A stretch of 64,000 bases of DNA from CAWGJC01 sp965276665 (GCA_965276665.1 OZ255620.1:992001-1056000), one strand, 5' to 3'. Shown: positions 14,767 to 24,528, numbered from the stretch's first letter. The notes: generated from the sequence alone by a model not told the origin. A program made the numbers and translations.

Positions 14767-16788
14767 ATGTCCGCAACCAAGATTCTCTGGGGCCAGCTGA
14801 TCGTCGTTGGCCTGATCGTGCTGGCCTTCGTCTGGGCCGCCACGCAATGGACGGCGTGGCGTCTCGGCTACCAGCCGCAACTCGGCACCCCGTGGTTCGA
14901 GCTCTGGCGCGGCATGCCGGTCTATGCGCCGCCGGCGTTCTTCTGGTGGTGGTTCCACTTCGACGCCTACGCGCCGCCTGTGTTCGTCGAAGGCGCCTAC
15001 ATCGCGTCGTCGGGCGGGTTCGCGTCGATCGTGGTCGCAATTGCCATGTCGGTCTGGCGCGCCCGCGAAGCGCGCGACGCGACCACATATGGCTCAGCCC
15101 GCTTCGCGACCGAGCGCGAGGTCCGCTTGGCCGGCATGCTCGGCGACGACGGCGCAATCCTCGGTCGGCTCGACCGGCACTACCTGCGTCACGATGGGCC
15201 GGAGCACGTCCTGTGCTTCGCGCCCACGCGGAGCGGCAAGGGCGTGGGCCTCGTCGTGCCGACGCTGCTCACCTGGTCCGGCAGCGCGATCGTCCACGAC
15301 ATCAAAGGCGAGAACTGGACCGTCACGGCGGGTTGGCGCGCGCGCTTCGGCCGGGTGCTGAAGTTCGATCCGACCAGTCCGGACTCGGACGCCTACAATC
15401 CGCTGCTGGAGGTGCGCCGCGGCGATTGCGAGGTCCGCGACGTCCAGAACATCGCCGACATCCTGGTCGATCCCGAAGGCGCGCTCGAGCGCCGCAACCA
15501 TTGGGAGAAGACCAGCCACTCGCTCCTCGTGGGTGCTATCCTGCACGTCCTCTACGCCGAGCCAGACAAGACGCTGGCCGGTGTCGCCAACTTCCTCTCC
15601 GATCCTAAGCGGCCGATCGAGACGACGCTGCGCGCCATGATGACCACCGCCCACCTTGAACCGCAGGGCGTGCATCCGGTGATCGCCAGCTCGGCGCGCG
15701 AGCTGCTCAACAAGTCGGACAACGAGCGCTCCGGCGTCCTGTCGACCGCGATGTCTTTCTTGGGCCTCTACCGCGATCCGGTCGTGGCAAAGGTGACGCG
15801 CCGATGCGATTGGCGGATCAGCGACCTGGTCGAGGGGGACCAGCCTGTGACGCTCTACCTCGTCGTGCCACCATCGGATATCGCACGCACCAAGCCGCTC
15901 GTGCGATTGCTGCTCAACCAGATCGGCCGGCGGCTGACCGAGGAACTTCATGCTCAGCGCAAACGGCAACGCCTGCTGCTGATGCTCGACGAGTTCCCCG
16001 CGCTCGGCCGTCTCGACTTCTTCGAGAGCGCGCTCGCGTTCATGGCAGGCTACGGCCTGAAAAGCTTTCTGATCGCCCAATCGCTGAACCAGATCGAGAA
16101 GGCCTACGGCCAGAACAACTCGATCCTCGACAACTGCCACGTGCGGGTGAGCTTCGCGACCAACGACGAACGCACCGCCAAGCGCGTGTCCGATGCGCTC
16201 GGTACGGCGACCGAGCTGAAGGCGCAGCGCAACTATGCCGGCCATCGGCTGTCGCCCTGGCTCGGGCACCTGATGGTCTCGCGCCAGGAGACCGCCCGGC
16301 CTTTGCTGACGCCGGGGGAGGTCATGCAGCTGCCGCCGACTGATGAGCTGGTGCTGGTCTCCGGCCTGCACCCCATCCGCGCAAAGAAGGCCCGCTTCTA
16401 CGAGGACGCCCAGCTCAAGGGGCGCGTGCTCGCTCCACCGAGGCCAAAAATTGCTCCGATCGCAGAGGCTCCTCGAACACGACAACCAACCGACGATTGG
16501 ACCCTGCTCGTCGTTCCCGTCCCGCGCACGCAGCCGGGTAGGCCCGTGACGGAGGTCAAACCCGCGGACGAGGAGGATCCGGCCAACGGAGGCATTCGGC
16601 GCGAACCGGAGCTGCCGGAGCACGCGGAGATCGTGCCCCAGCCTCCGTCCCCGGCCCGCGAATTCGAGTTCGACGAAGAGGATCGCGACGACGCAGACGC
16701 CGCCGTGAAGGCGCGCGCCCTGCAACGGCAGTTCGGCAACGCCGTGCGGCAGGCGCCGCTCGACCCCGCAGACGGCCTCTCGCTTTGA
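14767..16788 (+). CDS. traG: Type IV coupling protein TraG/VirD4
   Basis: A 673-aa membrane ATPase that delivers the relaxase-DNA complex to the Trb channel. I start it at ATG 14767 (AAGGGG upstream), which begins a hydrophobic segment MSATKILWGQLIVVGLIVL; a second membrane segment lies near residues 75-95. Walker A TRSGKGVG is near 152-160, with a hydrophobic Walker B LLLMLDEFPALGR near 403-415 and the downstream block QSLNQIEKAYGQNNSILDN. The last 100 residues are a charged, Pro-rich tail. It should follow the relaxase gene but is separated by the insertion block. Confidence 0.92.
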   Translation: MSATKILWGQLIVVGLIVLAFVWAATQWTAWRLGYQPQLGTPWFELWRGMPVYAPPAFFWWWFHFDAYAPPVFVEGAYIASSGGFASIVVAIAMSVWRAREARDATTYGSARFATEREVRLAGMLGDDGAILGRLDRHYLRHDGPEHVLCFAPTRSGKGVGLVVPTLLTWSGSAIVHDIKGENWTVTAGWRARFGRVLKFDPTSPDSDAYNPLLEVRRGDCEVRDVQNIADILVDPEGALERRNHWEKTSHSLLVGAILHVLYAEPDKTLAGVANFLSDPKRPIETTLRAMMTTAHLEPQGVHPVIASSARELLNKSDNERSGVLSTAMSFLGLYRDPVVAKVTRRCDWRISDLVEGDQPVTLYLVVPPSDIARTKPLVRLLLNQIGRRLTEELHAQRKRQRLLLMLDEFPALGRLDFFESALAFMAGYGLKSFLIAQSLNQIEKAYGQNNSILDNCHVRVSFATNDERTAKRVSDALGTATELKAQRNYAGHRLSPWLGHLMVSRQETARPLLTPGEVMQLPPTDELVLVSGLHPIRAKKARFYEDAQLKGRVLAPPRPKIAPIAEAPRTRQPTDDWTLLVVPVPRTQPGRPVTEVKPADEEDPANGGIRREPELPEHAEIVPQPPSPAREFEFDEEDRDDADAAVKARALQRQFGNAVRQAPLDPADGLSL

Positions 16789-16798
16789 GGCGCTCGCC

Positions 16799-17230
16799 GT
16801 GAAGGAGAGGCTATCCGTCTATCTCGATCCGGCGGTGATGGCGCAGCTCGTCGCCTTTGCCGCGCGCCGCAACAAGTCGCTGTCACTGATCGCCGAGGCC
16901 GCAATCGCCTCCTTCCTGTCGCCGGACGGACCGGACAGACTGGAAGCGGCCATTTCCAGGCGGCTTGACCGCCTCTCGCGCCAGAACGACCGGCTGGAGC
17001 GCGACCTCGGCATCTCGGTCGAAATGCTGGCTCTTTTCGTGCGGTTCTGGCTCACCTCGACGTCGCCTATGCCGGACAGCTCCCAGGCAGCCGCCCAGGC
17101 GAAGGGACGCGAGCGATTTGAAAGTTTCGTCGAGTCCCTCGGCCGCCGGCTCGCCAGCGGTCGCAGCATCGTCCGCGAAGTCAGCGAGGACATCCCGGCC
17201 GCAACCGACGAGAGTTCCGCGGAAAGCTGA
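16799..17230 (+). CDS. CopG/RHH-type small protein of the trb operon
   Basis: A 143-aa protein beginning with GTG. Residues 1-45 (KERLSVYLDPAVMAQLVAF, then SLSLIAEAAIASFL) have the beta-helix-helix pattern of ribbon-helix-helix proteins; residues 46-90 form a likely coiled coil (RRLDRLSRQNDRLERDLG). A gene of this type sits between traG and trbB in many alphaproteobacterial trb clusters, where it may regulate the operon. It lies 10 bp after traG. Confidence 0.72.
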   Translation: MKERLSVYLDPAVMAQLVAFAARRNKSLSLIAEAAIASFLSPDGPDRLEAAISRRLDRLSRQNDRLERDLGISVEMLALFVRFWLTSTSPMPDSSQAAAQAKGRERFESFVESLGRRLASGRSIVREVSEDIPAATDESSAES

Positions 17231-17308
17231 GCCGGCCGTTCCGCCGTTGTCCTGCCTTCGTGCGCCAGGCCGCTACTACGCCGTAAAGCTTGTTGCCGAC
17301 CGCCCGCC

Positions 17309-18340
17309 GTGCCGCTTCTTGTTCGTCCCGTTCGCGGCAGCGCTTTTGCGGCCGCACCAGCGAGCGAGTTGCAGGTGGGGACAGTCCCGTTCCGAAATGA
17401 GGCTCACGCGCGCGGCGCCCGCATGCTGCGCACCGCGCTTGGCCCCGACATCGCCGCCTGGCTCGACGATCCCGGTGTCGTCGAGGTGATGCTCAATCCG
17501 GACGGCCGGCTTTGGATCGACCGCTTGAAGGAGGGCGTCGCCTACACCGGTCACCGCCTGTCGCCGGCCGATGGCGAGCGTATTGTCCGCCTTGTCGCCC
17601 ACCACGTCGGAGCAGAGGTCCACCCCGGCAGCCCGCGCGTTTCCGCCGAGCTGCCGGAAAGCGGCGAACGCTTCGAGGGACTGATTCCGCCCGTCGTACA
17701 GGCGCCGTGCTTTGCCATCCGCAAGCCGGCCGTCGCGATCTTCACCCTCGACCATTACGTCGCGGCCGGGATCATGACGGATGCGCAAGCCGAGATGCTG
17801 CGCGTGTCCGTCGCCGAGCGCCGCAACGTGCTGGTCGCCGGCGGCACGTCCACTGGAAAGACTACGCTGGTCAACGCGCTGCTGGCAGAAGTGGCCCGCA
17901 GCGGCGACCGCGTGGTGCTGATCGAGGACACCCGCGAACTGCAATGCGCCGCGCCCAATTTGGTCGCGCTGCGCACCAAGGACGGGGTCGCGACACTGTC
18001 GGAATTGGTCCGCTCGTCTCTCCGCCTGCGCCCCGATCGCATCCCGATCGGCGAGGTGCGCGGCGCCGAAGCGCTCGACCTGCTCAAGGCTTGGGGCACT
18101 GGCCATCCCGGCGGGGTTGGCACCATCCACGCTGGCTCTGCGCTCGGCGCGCTTCGTCGCCTGGAACAGCTGATCCAGGAAGCCGTCGTCACCGTGCCCC
18201 GTGCCCTCATCGCCGAAACCATCGACGTCGTGGCCGTCCTTGCCGGCCGCGGCGGCGAACGCCGCCTGGCCGAACTCGCCGCCGTCACCGGCCTCTCGCC
18301 GGCCAGCGACTACCTCCTCACCCCTGTCGGAGAACCATGA
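17309..18340 (+). CDS. trbB: Conjugal transfer ATPase TrbB (VirB11-like)
   Basis: A 343-aa traffic ATPase that powers pilus biogenesis and substrate transfer. The conserved body starts at ARGARMLRTALG; the 5' boundary is uncertain because GTG 17309 and GTG 17375 are both in frame and neither has a clear ribosome site. Walker A GGTSTGKTTL lies near residue 177, the Asp box LIEDTREL follows and the Walker B/His region includes GEVRGAEALDLLKAWGTGHPGG. The stop overlaps the trbC start. Confidence 0.9.
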   Translation: MPLLVRPVRGSAFAAAPASELQVGTVPFRNEAHARGARMLRTALGPDIAAWLDDPGVVEVMLNPDGRLWIDRLKEGVAYTGHRLSPADGERIVRLVAHHVGAEVHPGSPRVSAELPESGERFEGLIPPVVQAPCFAIRKPAVAIFTLDHYVAAGIMTDAQAEMLRVSVAERRNVLVAGGTSTGKTTLVNALLAEVARSGDRVVLIEDTRELQCAAPNLVALRTKDGVATLSELVRSSLRLRPDRIPIGEVRGAEALDLLKAWGTGHPGGVGTIHAGSALGALRRLEQLIQEAVVTVPRALIAETIDVVAVLAGRGGERRLAELAAVTGLSPASDYLLTPVGEP

Positions 18341-18672
18341 TGTTGCCCAGCCGTGTCGCCGCTATTCGCAACCGCCTCTCCATCGCCACGCTCACGGCGT
18401 TCGCGCTGTTCGCCGCCGCGCCGGCCTACGCCGCTGGCGCGAACATGCCGTGGGAGCAGCCGCTCAACCAGATCCTGCAATCGATCGAAGGGCCGGTCGC
18501 CAAGATCCTCGCGGTGATCGTCATCATCATCACCGGGCTGACGCTGGCGTTCGGCGACACGTCGGGTGGCTTCCGCCGGCTGATCCAGATCGTGTTCGGC
18601 TTGTCGATAGCGTTCGCCGCGTCGAGCTTCTTCCTGTCGTTCTTCTCGTTCGGCGGCGGGGCGCTGATCTGA
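18337..18672 (+). CDS. trbC: Conjugative pilin TrbC (VirB2-like)
   Basis: A 111-aa pilin precursor. It has a long signal peptide ending near PAYAAG (about residue 29), then two hydrophobic segments (ILAVIVIIITGLTLAF and IVFGLSIAFAASSFFLSF), the standard VirB2/TrbC layout. In RP4 the pilin is cyclised by TraF, whose homologue is encoded at 1926. ATGATG at 18337 gives two possible adjacent starts; the first overlaps the trbB stop. It ends in a TGATG junction with trbD. Confidence 0.88.
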   Translation: MMLPSRVAAIRNRLSIATLTAFALFAAAPAYAAGANMPWEQPLNQILQSIEGPVAKILAVIVIIITGLTLAFGDTSGGFRRLIQIVFGLSIAFAASSFFLSFFSFGGGALI

Positions 18673-18953
18673 TGACCAGCTTCGCAGCCGAGCGCGACAG
18701 CGTGCCGGGCTTCGAGGCGCCCGTGCATCGCTCGCTCGCCGAGCCGATCCTGATGGGCGGCGCGCCCCGTTCGGTGGCCATCCTGAACGGCACGCTGTCT
18801 GCCGCGCTCGGCCTCGGCCTCCGTCTGTGGATACCGGGCCTGCTGCTATGGGCGATTGGCCACGCCGCAGCTGTCTGGGCCGCAAAGCGCGATCCGCAGT
18901 TCGTCGACGTTGTGCGCCGCCATCTCCGCATTCCCGGCCACCTGGCGGCCTGA
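18672..18953 (+). CDS. trbD: TrbD inner-membrane protein (VirB3-like)
   Basis: A 93-aa protein with the VirB3/TrbD signature APVHRSLAEPILMGGAPR near residues 12-30, followed by one long hydrophobic region (about 32-65: LGLGLRLWIPGLLLWAIGHA). VirB3-type proteins partner with the VirB4-type ATPase, here TrbE, encoded immediately downstream. It starts one base into the trbC stop (TGATG). Confidence 0.85.
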   Translation: MTSFAAERDSVPGFEAPVHRSLAEPILMGGAPRSVAILNGTLSAALGLGLRLWIPGLLLWAIGHAAAVWAAKRDPQFVDVVRRHLRIPGHLAA

Positions 18954-18957
18954 GCCG

Positions 18958-21429
18958 ATGATGCACCTGGCCGAATACCGCAAGACGAACGCCATGTTGG
19001 CCGACTTCCTGCCATGGGCGGCGCTAGCCGCGCAGGGCGTGATCCTGAACAAGGACGGCAGCCTACAGCGGACCGCTCGCTTCCGTGGACCGGACCTCGA
19101 CAGCGCCACAGCCGCCGAGCTGGTGGGCGCCTCGGCGCGGCTGAACAACGCGCTGCGCCGCCTCGGCTCGGGCTGGGCGGTATTCGTCGAGGCGCAGCGC
19201 AACGCGGCGTTCGGCTATCCGCCCTCGGATTTCCCGGACCCGGCCTCATCGCTCGTCGATTGCGAGCGGCGGGCGCAGTTCCAGGAGGCAGGCGCGCACT
19301 ACGAGAGCGCCTACTACCTGACCTTCCTGTATCTGCCGCCGGCCGAGCAGGCGTCCCGGGCCGAAGGTTGGTTGTACGAGAACCGCGCCCGCGACGAGGG
19401 CGCCGATGCGCGCGAGGTGCTGCGCGGCTTCGTCGATCGCACCGGCCGGGTGCTGCAACTGGTTGAAGACTTTGTGCCGGAGGTGGTCTGGCTCTCCGAC
19501 GCCGAGACGTTGGCCTACCTGCATTCGACCGTCTCCACCAAACGGCATCGCGTGCGCGTGCCTGAGGTGCCGATGCACCTCGACGCGATCCTGGCCGACG
19601 AGCCTCTGACCGGCGGTCTCGAGCCGCGCCTCGGCCCCGCGCACCTGCGCACGCTCACCGTCATGGGCTTTCCGTCCGCCACTTATCCCGGCTTGCTCGA
19701 CGAGCTAAACCGGCTGCCGTTCCCCTATCGCTGGATGACGCGGGCGATCTGCCTGGACAAGACCGACGCGACCAAGCTGCTGACCAAGATACGCCGGCAG
19801 TGGTTCGCCAAGCGCAAGTCGATCGCCGCGATCCTTAAGGAGATCATGACCAACGAGGCTTCGGCCCTATTGGACACGGACGCCAACAACAAGGCGCTCG
19901 ACGCGGATGCCGCGCTGGTCGAGCTCGGGTCGGACATGATTGGCCAGGCCTATGTCACCGCGACCGTAACGGTCTGGGACGAGGACGCGCGCGTCGCCGA
20001 CGAGAAGCTGCGCCAGGTCGAGAAGGTCATCCAGGGCCGTGACTTCACCTGCATGGTGGAGACGGTCAACGCCGTCGAGGCCTGGCTCGGATCCCTGCCC
20101 GGCCACGCCTACGCCAACGTGCGCCAGCCGCCGGTAAGCACGCTCAACCTCGCGCACATGATCCCGCTCTCGGCGGTGTGGGCCGGCCCCGAGTGTGACG
20201 AGCACCTCGACGCCCCGCCGCTGCTGCTCGGCAAGACCGAAGGCGCTACGCCGTTCCGGCTCTCGATCCACGTCGGTGATGTCGGCCATTCGCTCGTGAT
20301 CGGCCCGACCGGAGCGGGCAAGAGCGTGCTCCTGGCGCTGATGGCCATGCAGTTCCGGCGCTATGCATGCGCGCAGATTTTCGCCTTCGACTTCGGCGGC
20401 TCGATCCGCGCCGCGGCACTGGCCATGGGCGGCGACTGGCACGACCTTGGCGGCTCCCTGGCCGACGATGCGACGGAGCCGGTCGCGCTCCAGCCGCTGG
20501 CCGAGATCGACGAGCCGGCCGAGCGCGCCTGGGCCGCGGAGTGGCTAGCGGACCTGCTGCTGCGCGAGCAGGTCGCGATCACCCCGGAGGTGAAGGAACA
20601 CCTCTGGTCGGCGCTGGGGTCACTGGCCTCGGCTCCGGTGCAGGAACGCACGCTGACCGGCCTGTCGGTTCTCCTTCAATCCAACGCGCTAAAGCGCGCG
20701 CTCCAGCCCTACACGCTGACAGGCCCGTGGGGCCGGCTGCTCGACGCCGACGTCGAACGCCTCGGCACCACCGGCGTCCAGGTGTTCGAGACCGAAGGTC
20801 TGGTCGGCTCCAGCGCAGCGCCGTCCGTGCTCGCCTACCTGTTCCATCGGATCGAGGGGCGGTTGACCGGCGAGCCCACGCTGCTGATCGTCGACGAGGG
20901 CTGGCTGGCGCTCGACGACGCGTCGTTCGGCGCGCAGTTGCGCGAGTGGCTGAAGACGCTTCGCAAGAAGAACGCCAGTGTGGTGTTCGCCACCCAGTCG
21001 CTGGCCGACATCGAGGGAAGCGCAATCGCGCCGGCGATCATCGAGAGCTGCCTGACGCGCATCCTGCTGCCGAACGAACGCGCCGTGGAGCCGCAGATCA
21101 CGGCCATCTACCGGCGGTTCGGCCTCAACGACCGGCAGATCGAGATCCTGGCCCGGGCCGCGCCGAAGCGCGACTACTACTGCCAGAGCCGGCGCGGCAA
21201 CAGGCTGTTCGAGCTGGGCCTGGGCGAAGTGGCGCTCGCCTTCTGCGCCGCGTCCTCGAAGACCGACCAGGCGCTGATCGCAAGGGTATTGGCCGAGCAC
21301 GGCCGCGAGGGCTTCGCCGCGGCATGGCTACGGCGCCGAGGCCTCGATTGGGCAGCCCAGCTGCTCGACGGCCAACCACACCCGTCCGCTTCGCCTTCCG
21401 CATCCCCACGCAAGGAGCTTTCACGATGA
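18958..21429 (+). CDS. trbE: Conjugal transfer ATPase TrbE (VirB4-like)
   Basis: An 823-aa ATPase. The start is ATG 18958 (MMHLAEYRKTNAML), 4 bp after the trbD stop; a further in-frame start upstream would overlap trbD heavily. The N-terminal TrbE/VirB4 domain precedes Walker A GPTGAGKSVLLALM near residue 448 and Walker B LLIVDEGWLALDDASF near 641. The segment KKNASVVFATQSLADI is the typical downstream block. Length is in the normal range for TrbE. It overlaps the trbJ start by 4 bp. Confidence 0.92.
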   Translation: MMHLAEYRKTNAMLADFLPWAALAAQGVILNKDGSLQRTARFRGPDLDSATAAELVGASARLNNALRRLGSGWAVFVEAQRNAAFGYPPSDFPDPASSLVDCERRAQFQEAGAHYESAYYLTFLYLPPAEQASRAEGWLYENRARDEGADAREVLRGFVDRTGRVLQLVEDFVPEVVWLSDAETLAYLHSTVSTKRHRVRVPEVPMHLDAILADEPLTGGLEPRLGPAHLRTLTVMGFPSATYPGLLDELNRLPFPYRWMTRAICLDKTDATKLLTKIRRQWFAKRKSIAAILKEIMTNEASALLDTDANNKALDADAALVELGSDMIGQAYVTATVTVWDEDARVADEKLRQVEKVIQGRDFTCMVETVNAVEAWLGSLPGHAYANVRQPPVSTLNLAHMIPLSAVWAGPECDEHLDAPPLLLGKTEGATPFRLSIHVGDVGHSLVIGPTGAGKSVLLALMAMQFRRYACAQIFAFDFGGSIRAAALAMGGDWHDLGGSLADDATEPVALQPLAEIDEPAERAWAAEWLADLLLREQVAITPEVKEHLWSALGSLASAPVQERTLTGLSVLLQSNALKRALQPYTLTGPWGRLLDADVERLGTTGVQVFETEGLVGSSAAPSVLAYLFHRIEGRLTGEPTLLIVDEGWLALDDASFGAQLREWLKTLRKKNASVVFATQSLADIEGSAIAPAIIESCLTRILLPNERAVEPQITAIYRRFGLNDRQIEILARAAPKRDYYCQSRRGNRLFELGLGEVALAFCAASSKTDQALIARVLAEHGREGFAAAWLRRRGLDWAAQLLDGQPHPSASPSASPRKELSR

Positions 21430-22190
21430 CCAATCCAGCGCATCGCGTTCCGTCGCTGCGTCATGTGGTCTTGGCCGGGATCGCTGCGTTGCCGCTCTTT
21501 TTGGGAGCGCCCTTACCAGCCCGCGCGCAATGGGCTGTCTTCGATGCCGCCAATTTTAGCCAGAACATTTTGACCGCCGCTCGCGAGTTGCAACAGATCC
21601 AGAATGAAGTGACCTCGTTGCAGAACGAGGCGCAGATGCTGATCAACCAAGCCCGCAACCTGACCAGCCTGCCGTATTCGGCGTTGCAGCAACTGACGTC
21701 CACCATCCAGCGCACGCAGCAGCTGCTCAGCCAGGCGCAAGGAATAGCCTACAACGTCGCGAATATCGAAAGCCAGTTTCAGAGCCTCTACCCGACCGGC
21801 TACACCGGCTCGACGTCCTCGGCGCAGCTAATCGCGCAAGCTCAGACGCGTTGGCAAAACACGTTGTCCGGCTTCCAGGACGCTTTGAAGACGCAAGCGA
21901 CTGTCGTGGGCAACCTGAACACTGCGCAGACTCAGGTGAACGCGCTGGTGTCGTCAAGCCAAGGCGCGACGGGCGCTCTTCAAGCCACCCAGGCCGGCAA
22001 TCAGCTGCTTGCTTTGGTGTCGCAGCAGCTTGCCGACGTCATCGCGCTGCTCGCGGCACAGGGGCGTGCGCAAAGCCTCCAAGGTGCGCAGGTCGCCGCC
22101 GGTCAGAATCAGGCGCAGGTTCAGTTGCAGCGCTTCCTGGTCCCGGGTGCCGGCTATCAGCCCGGTAACATCACCATGTTCCACAACTGA
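21426..22190 (+). CDS. trbJ: TrbJ, periplasmic VirB5-like pilus tip protein
   Basis: A 254-aa exported protein. The signal peptide (about 1-36) ends at LPARAQW. The body is Gln/Asn/Ala-rich and predicted to be long helices (AARELQQIQNEVTSLQNEAQ and QLTSTIQRTQQLLSQAQG), as expected for VirB5/TrbJ. Its position between trbE and the trbK-like gene is conserved. VirB5 proteins act at the pilus tip or as adhesins. Confidence 0.88.
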   Translation: MTNPAHRVPSLRHVVLAGIAALPLFLGAPLPARAQWAVFDAANFSQNILTAARELQQIQNEVTSLQNEAQMLINQARNLTSLPYSALQQLTSTIQRTQQLLSQAQGIAYNVANIESQFQSLYPTGYTGSTSSAQLIAQAQTRWQNTLSGFQDALKTQATVVGNLNTAQTQVNALVSSSQGATGALQATQAGNQLLALVSQQLADVIALLAAQGRAQSLQGAQVAAGQNQAQVQLQRFLVPGAGYQPGNITMFHN

Positions 22191-22193
22191 TCA

Positions 22194-22511
22194 ATGCACG
22201 GGACCGACGTCACGCGTTGGCTTCGCGGCGGCGGCATCGCGCTCGCGGTGCTCGCGCTCGCTGCCAGTGCAGTCGAAGTCAGCCGGGAAGGGAAAGGGTC
22301 GGACCCGCCGATCCCTTCGGTGGCCGCCCGCGATCCCCTTATGGTCGAGCTCCAACGCTGCAACGCGTTCACACCGACGAGCGGCCGCGACAAGGCGTGC
22401 GAGCGCGCATGGGCAGAAAACCGCAGGCGCTTTCTGGGAGCATCCCACCAGAGATCGTTGGATCCGGCCAGCCCAACTACTCAGCCTGCACCCACGGGAG
22501 ATCGCCCGTGA
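22194..22511 (+). CDS. TrbK-alt type putative entry exclusion protein
   Basis: A 105-aa protein with one N-terminal membrane segment (about residues 13-28, GIALAVLALAASAVEV) and a soluble tail with Cys residues in LQRCNAFTPTSGRDKACERAWAE shortened to two Cys-containing stretches. Position between trbJ and trbL and this CNA...C..AW pattern fit the TrbK-alt family, proposed to block redundant conjugation into donor-type cells. The gene starts 3 bp after trbJ and its TGA overlaps the GTG start of trbL. Confidence 0.75.
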   Translation: MHGTDVTRWLRGGGIALAVLALAASAVEVSREGKGSDPPIPSVAARDPLMVELQRCNAFTPTSGRDKACERAWAENRRRFLGASHQRSLDPASPTTQPAPTGDRP

Positions 22512-23842
22512 ACAGCGGCGTCATCGACAACTTCCTCGGTATCTTCACCCAATACATCGACAGCGGCTTCGGCCTGCTCGGCCCGGAGGTGAACTTTCTC
22601 GCCCGCACGCTGGTGCTCATCGACATCATCCTGGCCGCCCTGTTCTGGAGCTGGGCGAGCGACGAGGACATCATCGCCCGGCTGATCAAGAAGACGCTTT
22701 TCGTCGGCGTGTTCGCCTATTTCATAGGCAACTGGCAGATGCTCTCCAAGGCGGTGTTCGAGAGTTTCGCCGCACTCGGCCTGAAGGCGTCCGGCACCGG
22801 TTTGGCTGAAGCGGACTTCCTACGCCCCGGGCGCGTAGCGCAGGTTGGCCTGGATGCCGGCCAGCCGATCTTGCAGTCCATCTCCGGGTTGATGGGTTTC
22901 GTCAGCTTCTTCGAAAACTTCATCCAGATCACCGTTCTGCTCTTCGCTTGGGCGATCGTGCTGATCTCGTTCTTTGTGCTGGCGATCCAGCTCTTCGTGA
23001 GCCTGATCGAGTTCAAGCTGACCACGCTTTGCGGCTTCGTGCTGATCCCTTTCGGCCTGTTCGGCAAGACCGCCTTTGCCGCCGAGCGCGTGCTGGGTAG
23101 CGTGATCTCTTCTGGCGTGAAGGTTCTCGTGCTGGCGGTCATCGTCGGCATAGGCTCGACGCTGTTCTCGACGTTCACGACGAGCTTCCCGGCAACGCCC
23201 ACGATCTCTGACGCGATGGGCCTGGTGCTCGCGTCGCTGTCCCTGCTCGGCCTCGGTATCTTCGGGCCTGGAATAGCGAACGGCATCGTTTCCGGAGGCC
23301 CGCAACTCGGCGCCGGAGCCGCTATCGGGACCGGGCTCGCGGCTGGCGGCGTGGCAGCGACCGCAATCGGGGGCGCGGGTCTTGCGGCCGGTGCCGTCGG
23401 GTCCGGCGGTGCCGCCCTGGCCGGCGCGGTCCGCGGCGGCGCATCGCTCGCCGGCGCATCGGTCGGCGCGTTCCGGGCCGGAGCCATCGGCGAGTCGGGC
23501 CTGAGTGCCGTCGCAAGCGGCATGGGCGGCGTTGCCAAAGCCGGAGCGGAGGCGGCGATCATTAGTCCGCTCCGCCGCGTCGCCAGTGACCTCGGCGGCC
23601 GGTTCACCGCCGGCGCCCGTGCCGGCTTCGAGGCGACCAGCGGCGGCGTCGGAGGCGGCACGAGCGGTGCTGCCGCTTCATCGGACGGAGTTGGTGCCGC
23701 GAGCGGCCCACCAGCCTGGGCGCGCCGGATGCAGCGCGGCCAGAGCATCGACCGCGGCGTGTCGACGGTCGCGCACGCCGTAAAGTCCGGCGACGGCGGC
23801 GGTGCCGGTTCTTCGGTGGATCTTTCGGAGTCTCGTGAATGA
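22508..23842 (+). CDS. trbL: TrbL, polytopic channel protein (VirB6-like)
   Basis: A 444-aa inner-membrane protein started by GTG inside the preceding stop. Six or more hydrophobic segments lie in residues about 30-260 (for example TLVLIDIILAALFWSWAS, ITVLLFAWAIVLISFFVLAI and VLVLAVIVGIGSTLFSTF). Residues after about 265 are a Gly/Ala-rich low-complexity run and then a polar cytoplasmic tail ending VDLSESRE, a usual feature of TrbL. It overlaps trbF by 4 bp. Confidence 0.9.
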   Translation: MNSGVIDNFLGIFTQYIDSGFGLLGPEVNFLARTLVLIDIILAALFWSWASDEDIIARLIKKTLFVGVFAYFIGNWQMLSKAVFESFAALGLKASGTGLAEADFLRPGRVAQVGLDAGQPILQSISGLMGFVSFFENFIQITVLLFAWAIVLISFFVLAIQLFVSLIEFKLTTLCGFVLIPFGLFGKTAFAAERVLGSVISSGVKVLVLAVIVGIGSTLFSTFTTSFPATPTISDAMGLVLASLSLLGLGIFGPGIANGIVSGGPQLGAGAAIGTGLAAGGVAATAIGGAGLAAGAVGSGGAALAGAVRGGASLAGASVGAFRAGAIGESGLSAVASGMGGVAKAGAEAAIISPLRRVASDLGGRFTAGARAGFEATSGGVGGGTSGAAASSDGVGAASGPPAWARRMQRGQSIDRGVSTVAHAVKSGDGGGAGSSVDLSESRE

Positions 23843-24528
23843 ACCTCTTCCGCCGAACCGACGTGCGCTACGGCCGCAGCCCCGCGCCTGAAACGCCGTA
23901 CCAGCGCGCCGCAGCTATCTGGGACGAGCGCATCGGCTCGGCGCGCGTGCAGGCCAAGAACTGGCGGCTGATCGCGCTCGGCGAACTCGCCATCGTCGGC
24001 GGCCTAGCGCTTGGGCTGGTGTGGCAGTCCGCACGTGGTATGGTCACGCCCTGGGTGGTGCAGATCGACCGGCTCGGCCAGGCACAGGCGCTTGCGCCCG
24101 CCGACGCCGACTACCAGCCGACCGACGGCCAGATTGCCTGGCATCTCGCCCGCTTCATCGAAGAGGTGCGGGGCGTGCCGGCCGACCCGATCGTCGTCCG
24201 CCAAAACTGGCTGCGGGCCTACGACTTCACGACCGACAAGGGCGCGCTGGCGCTGAACGGCTATGCTCAGGCGTTCGATCCCTTCGGCAAGGTCGGCAAG
24301 GTCCAGGTCTCCATCGAGATCGCCAGCGTCATCCGCGCGTCGCCCGACAGCTTTCGCGTGGCCTGGGTCGAGCGCCGCTACGAGAACGGCAGCCTCAGCG
24401 CCACCGAGCGCTGGACGGCGATCCTGACCACCGTACTGCAAACCCCGCATGACGCCGAGAAACTCCGGAAGAACCCGCTCGGCATCTACGTCGCCGCCAT
24501 CAACTGGTCGAAGGAGCTTGGGCAATGA
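23839..24528 (+). CDS. trbF: TrbF, VirB8-like assembly factor
   Basis: A 229-aa bitopic inner-membrane protein. A cytoplasmic N-terminus (TPYQRAAAIWDERIGSARVQ is the family signature) is followed by one membrane helix near residues 48-68 (LIALGELAIVGGLALGLVW) and a periplasmic NTF2-like domain ending GIYVAAINWSKELGQ. VirB8 proteins nucleate the channel core with VirB9/10 equivalents, here TrbG and TrbI, encoded next. Confidence 0.9.
   Translation: MNLFRRTDVRYGRSPAPETPYQRAAAIWDERIGSARVQAKNWRLIALGELAIVGGLALGLVWQSARGMVTPWVVQIDRLGQAQALAPADADYQPTDGQIAWHLARFIEEVRGVPADPIVVRQNWLRAYDFTTDKGALALNGYAQAFDPFGKVGKVQVSIEIASVIRASPDSFRVAWVERRYENGSLSATERWTAILTTVLQTPHDAEKLRKNPLGIYVAAINWSKELGQ

Noticed and set aside
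15094..16725. 543-codon frame antisense to traG
   Set aside because: GC-rich codon-position shadow of traG; Arg/Gly/Leu-biased translation, no domain, no ribosome site.
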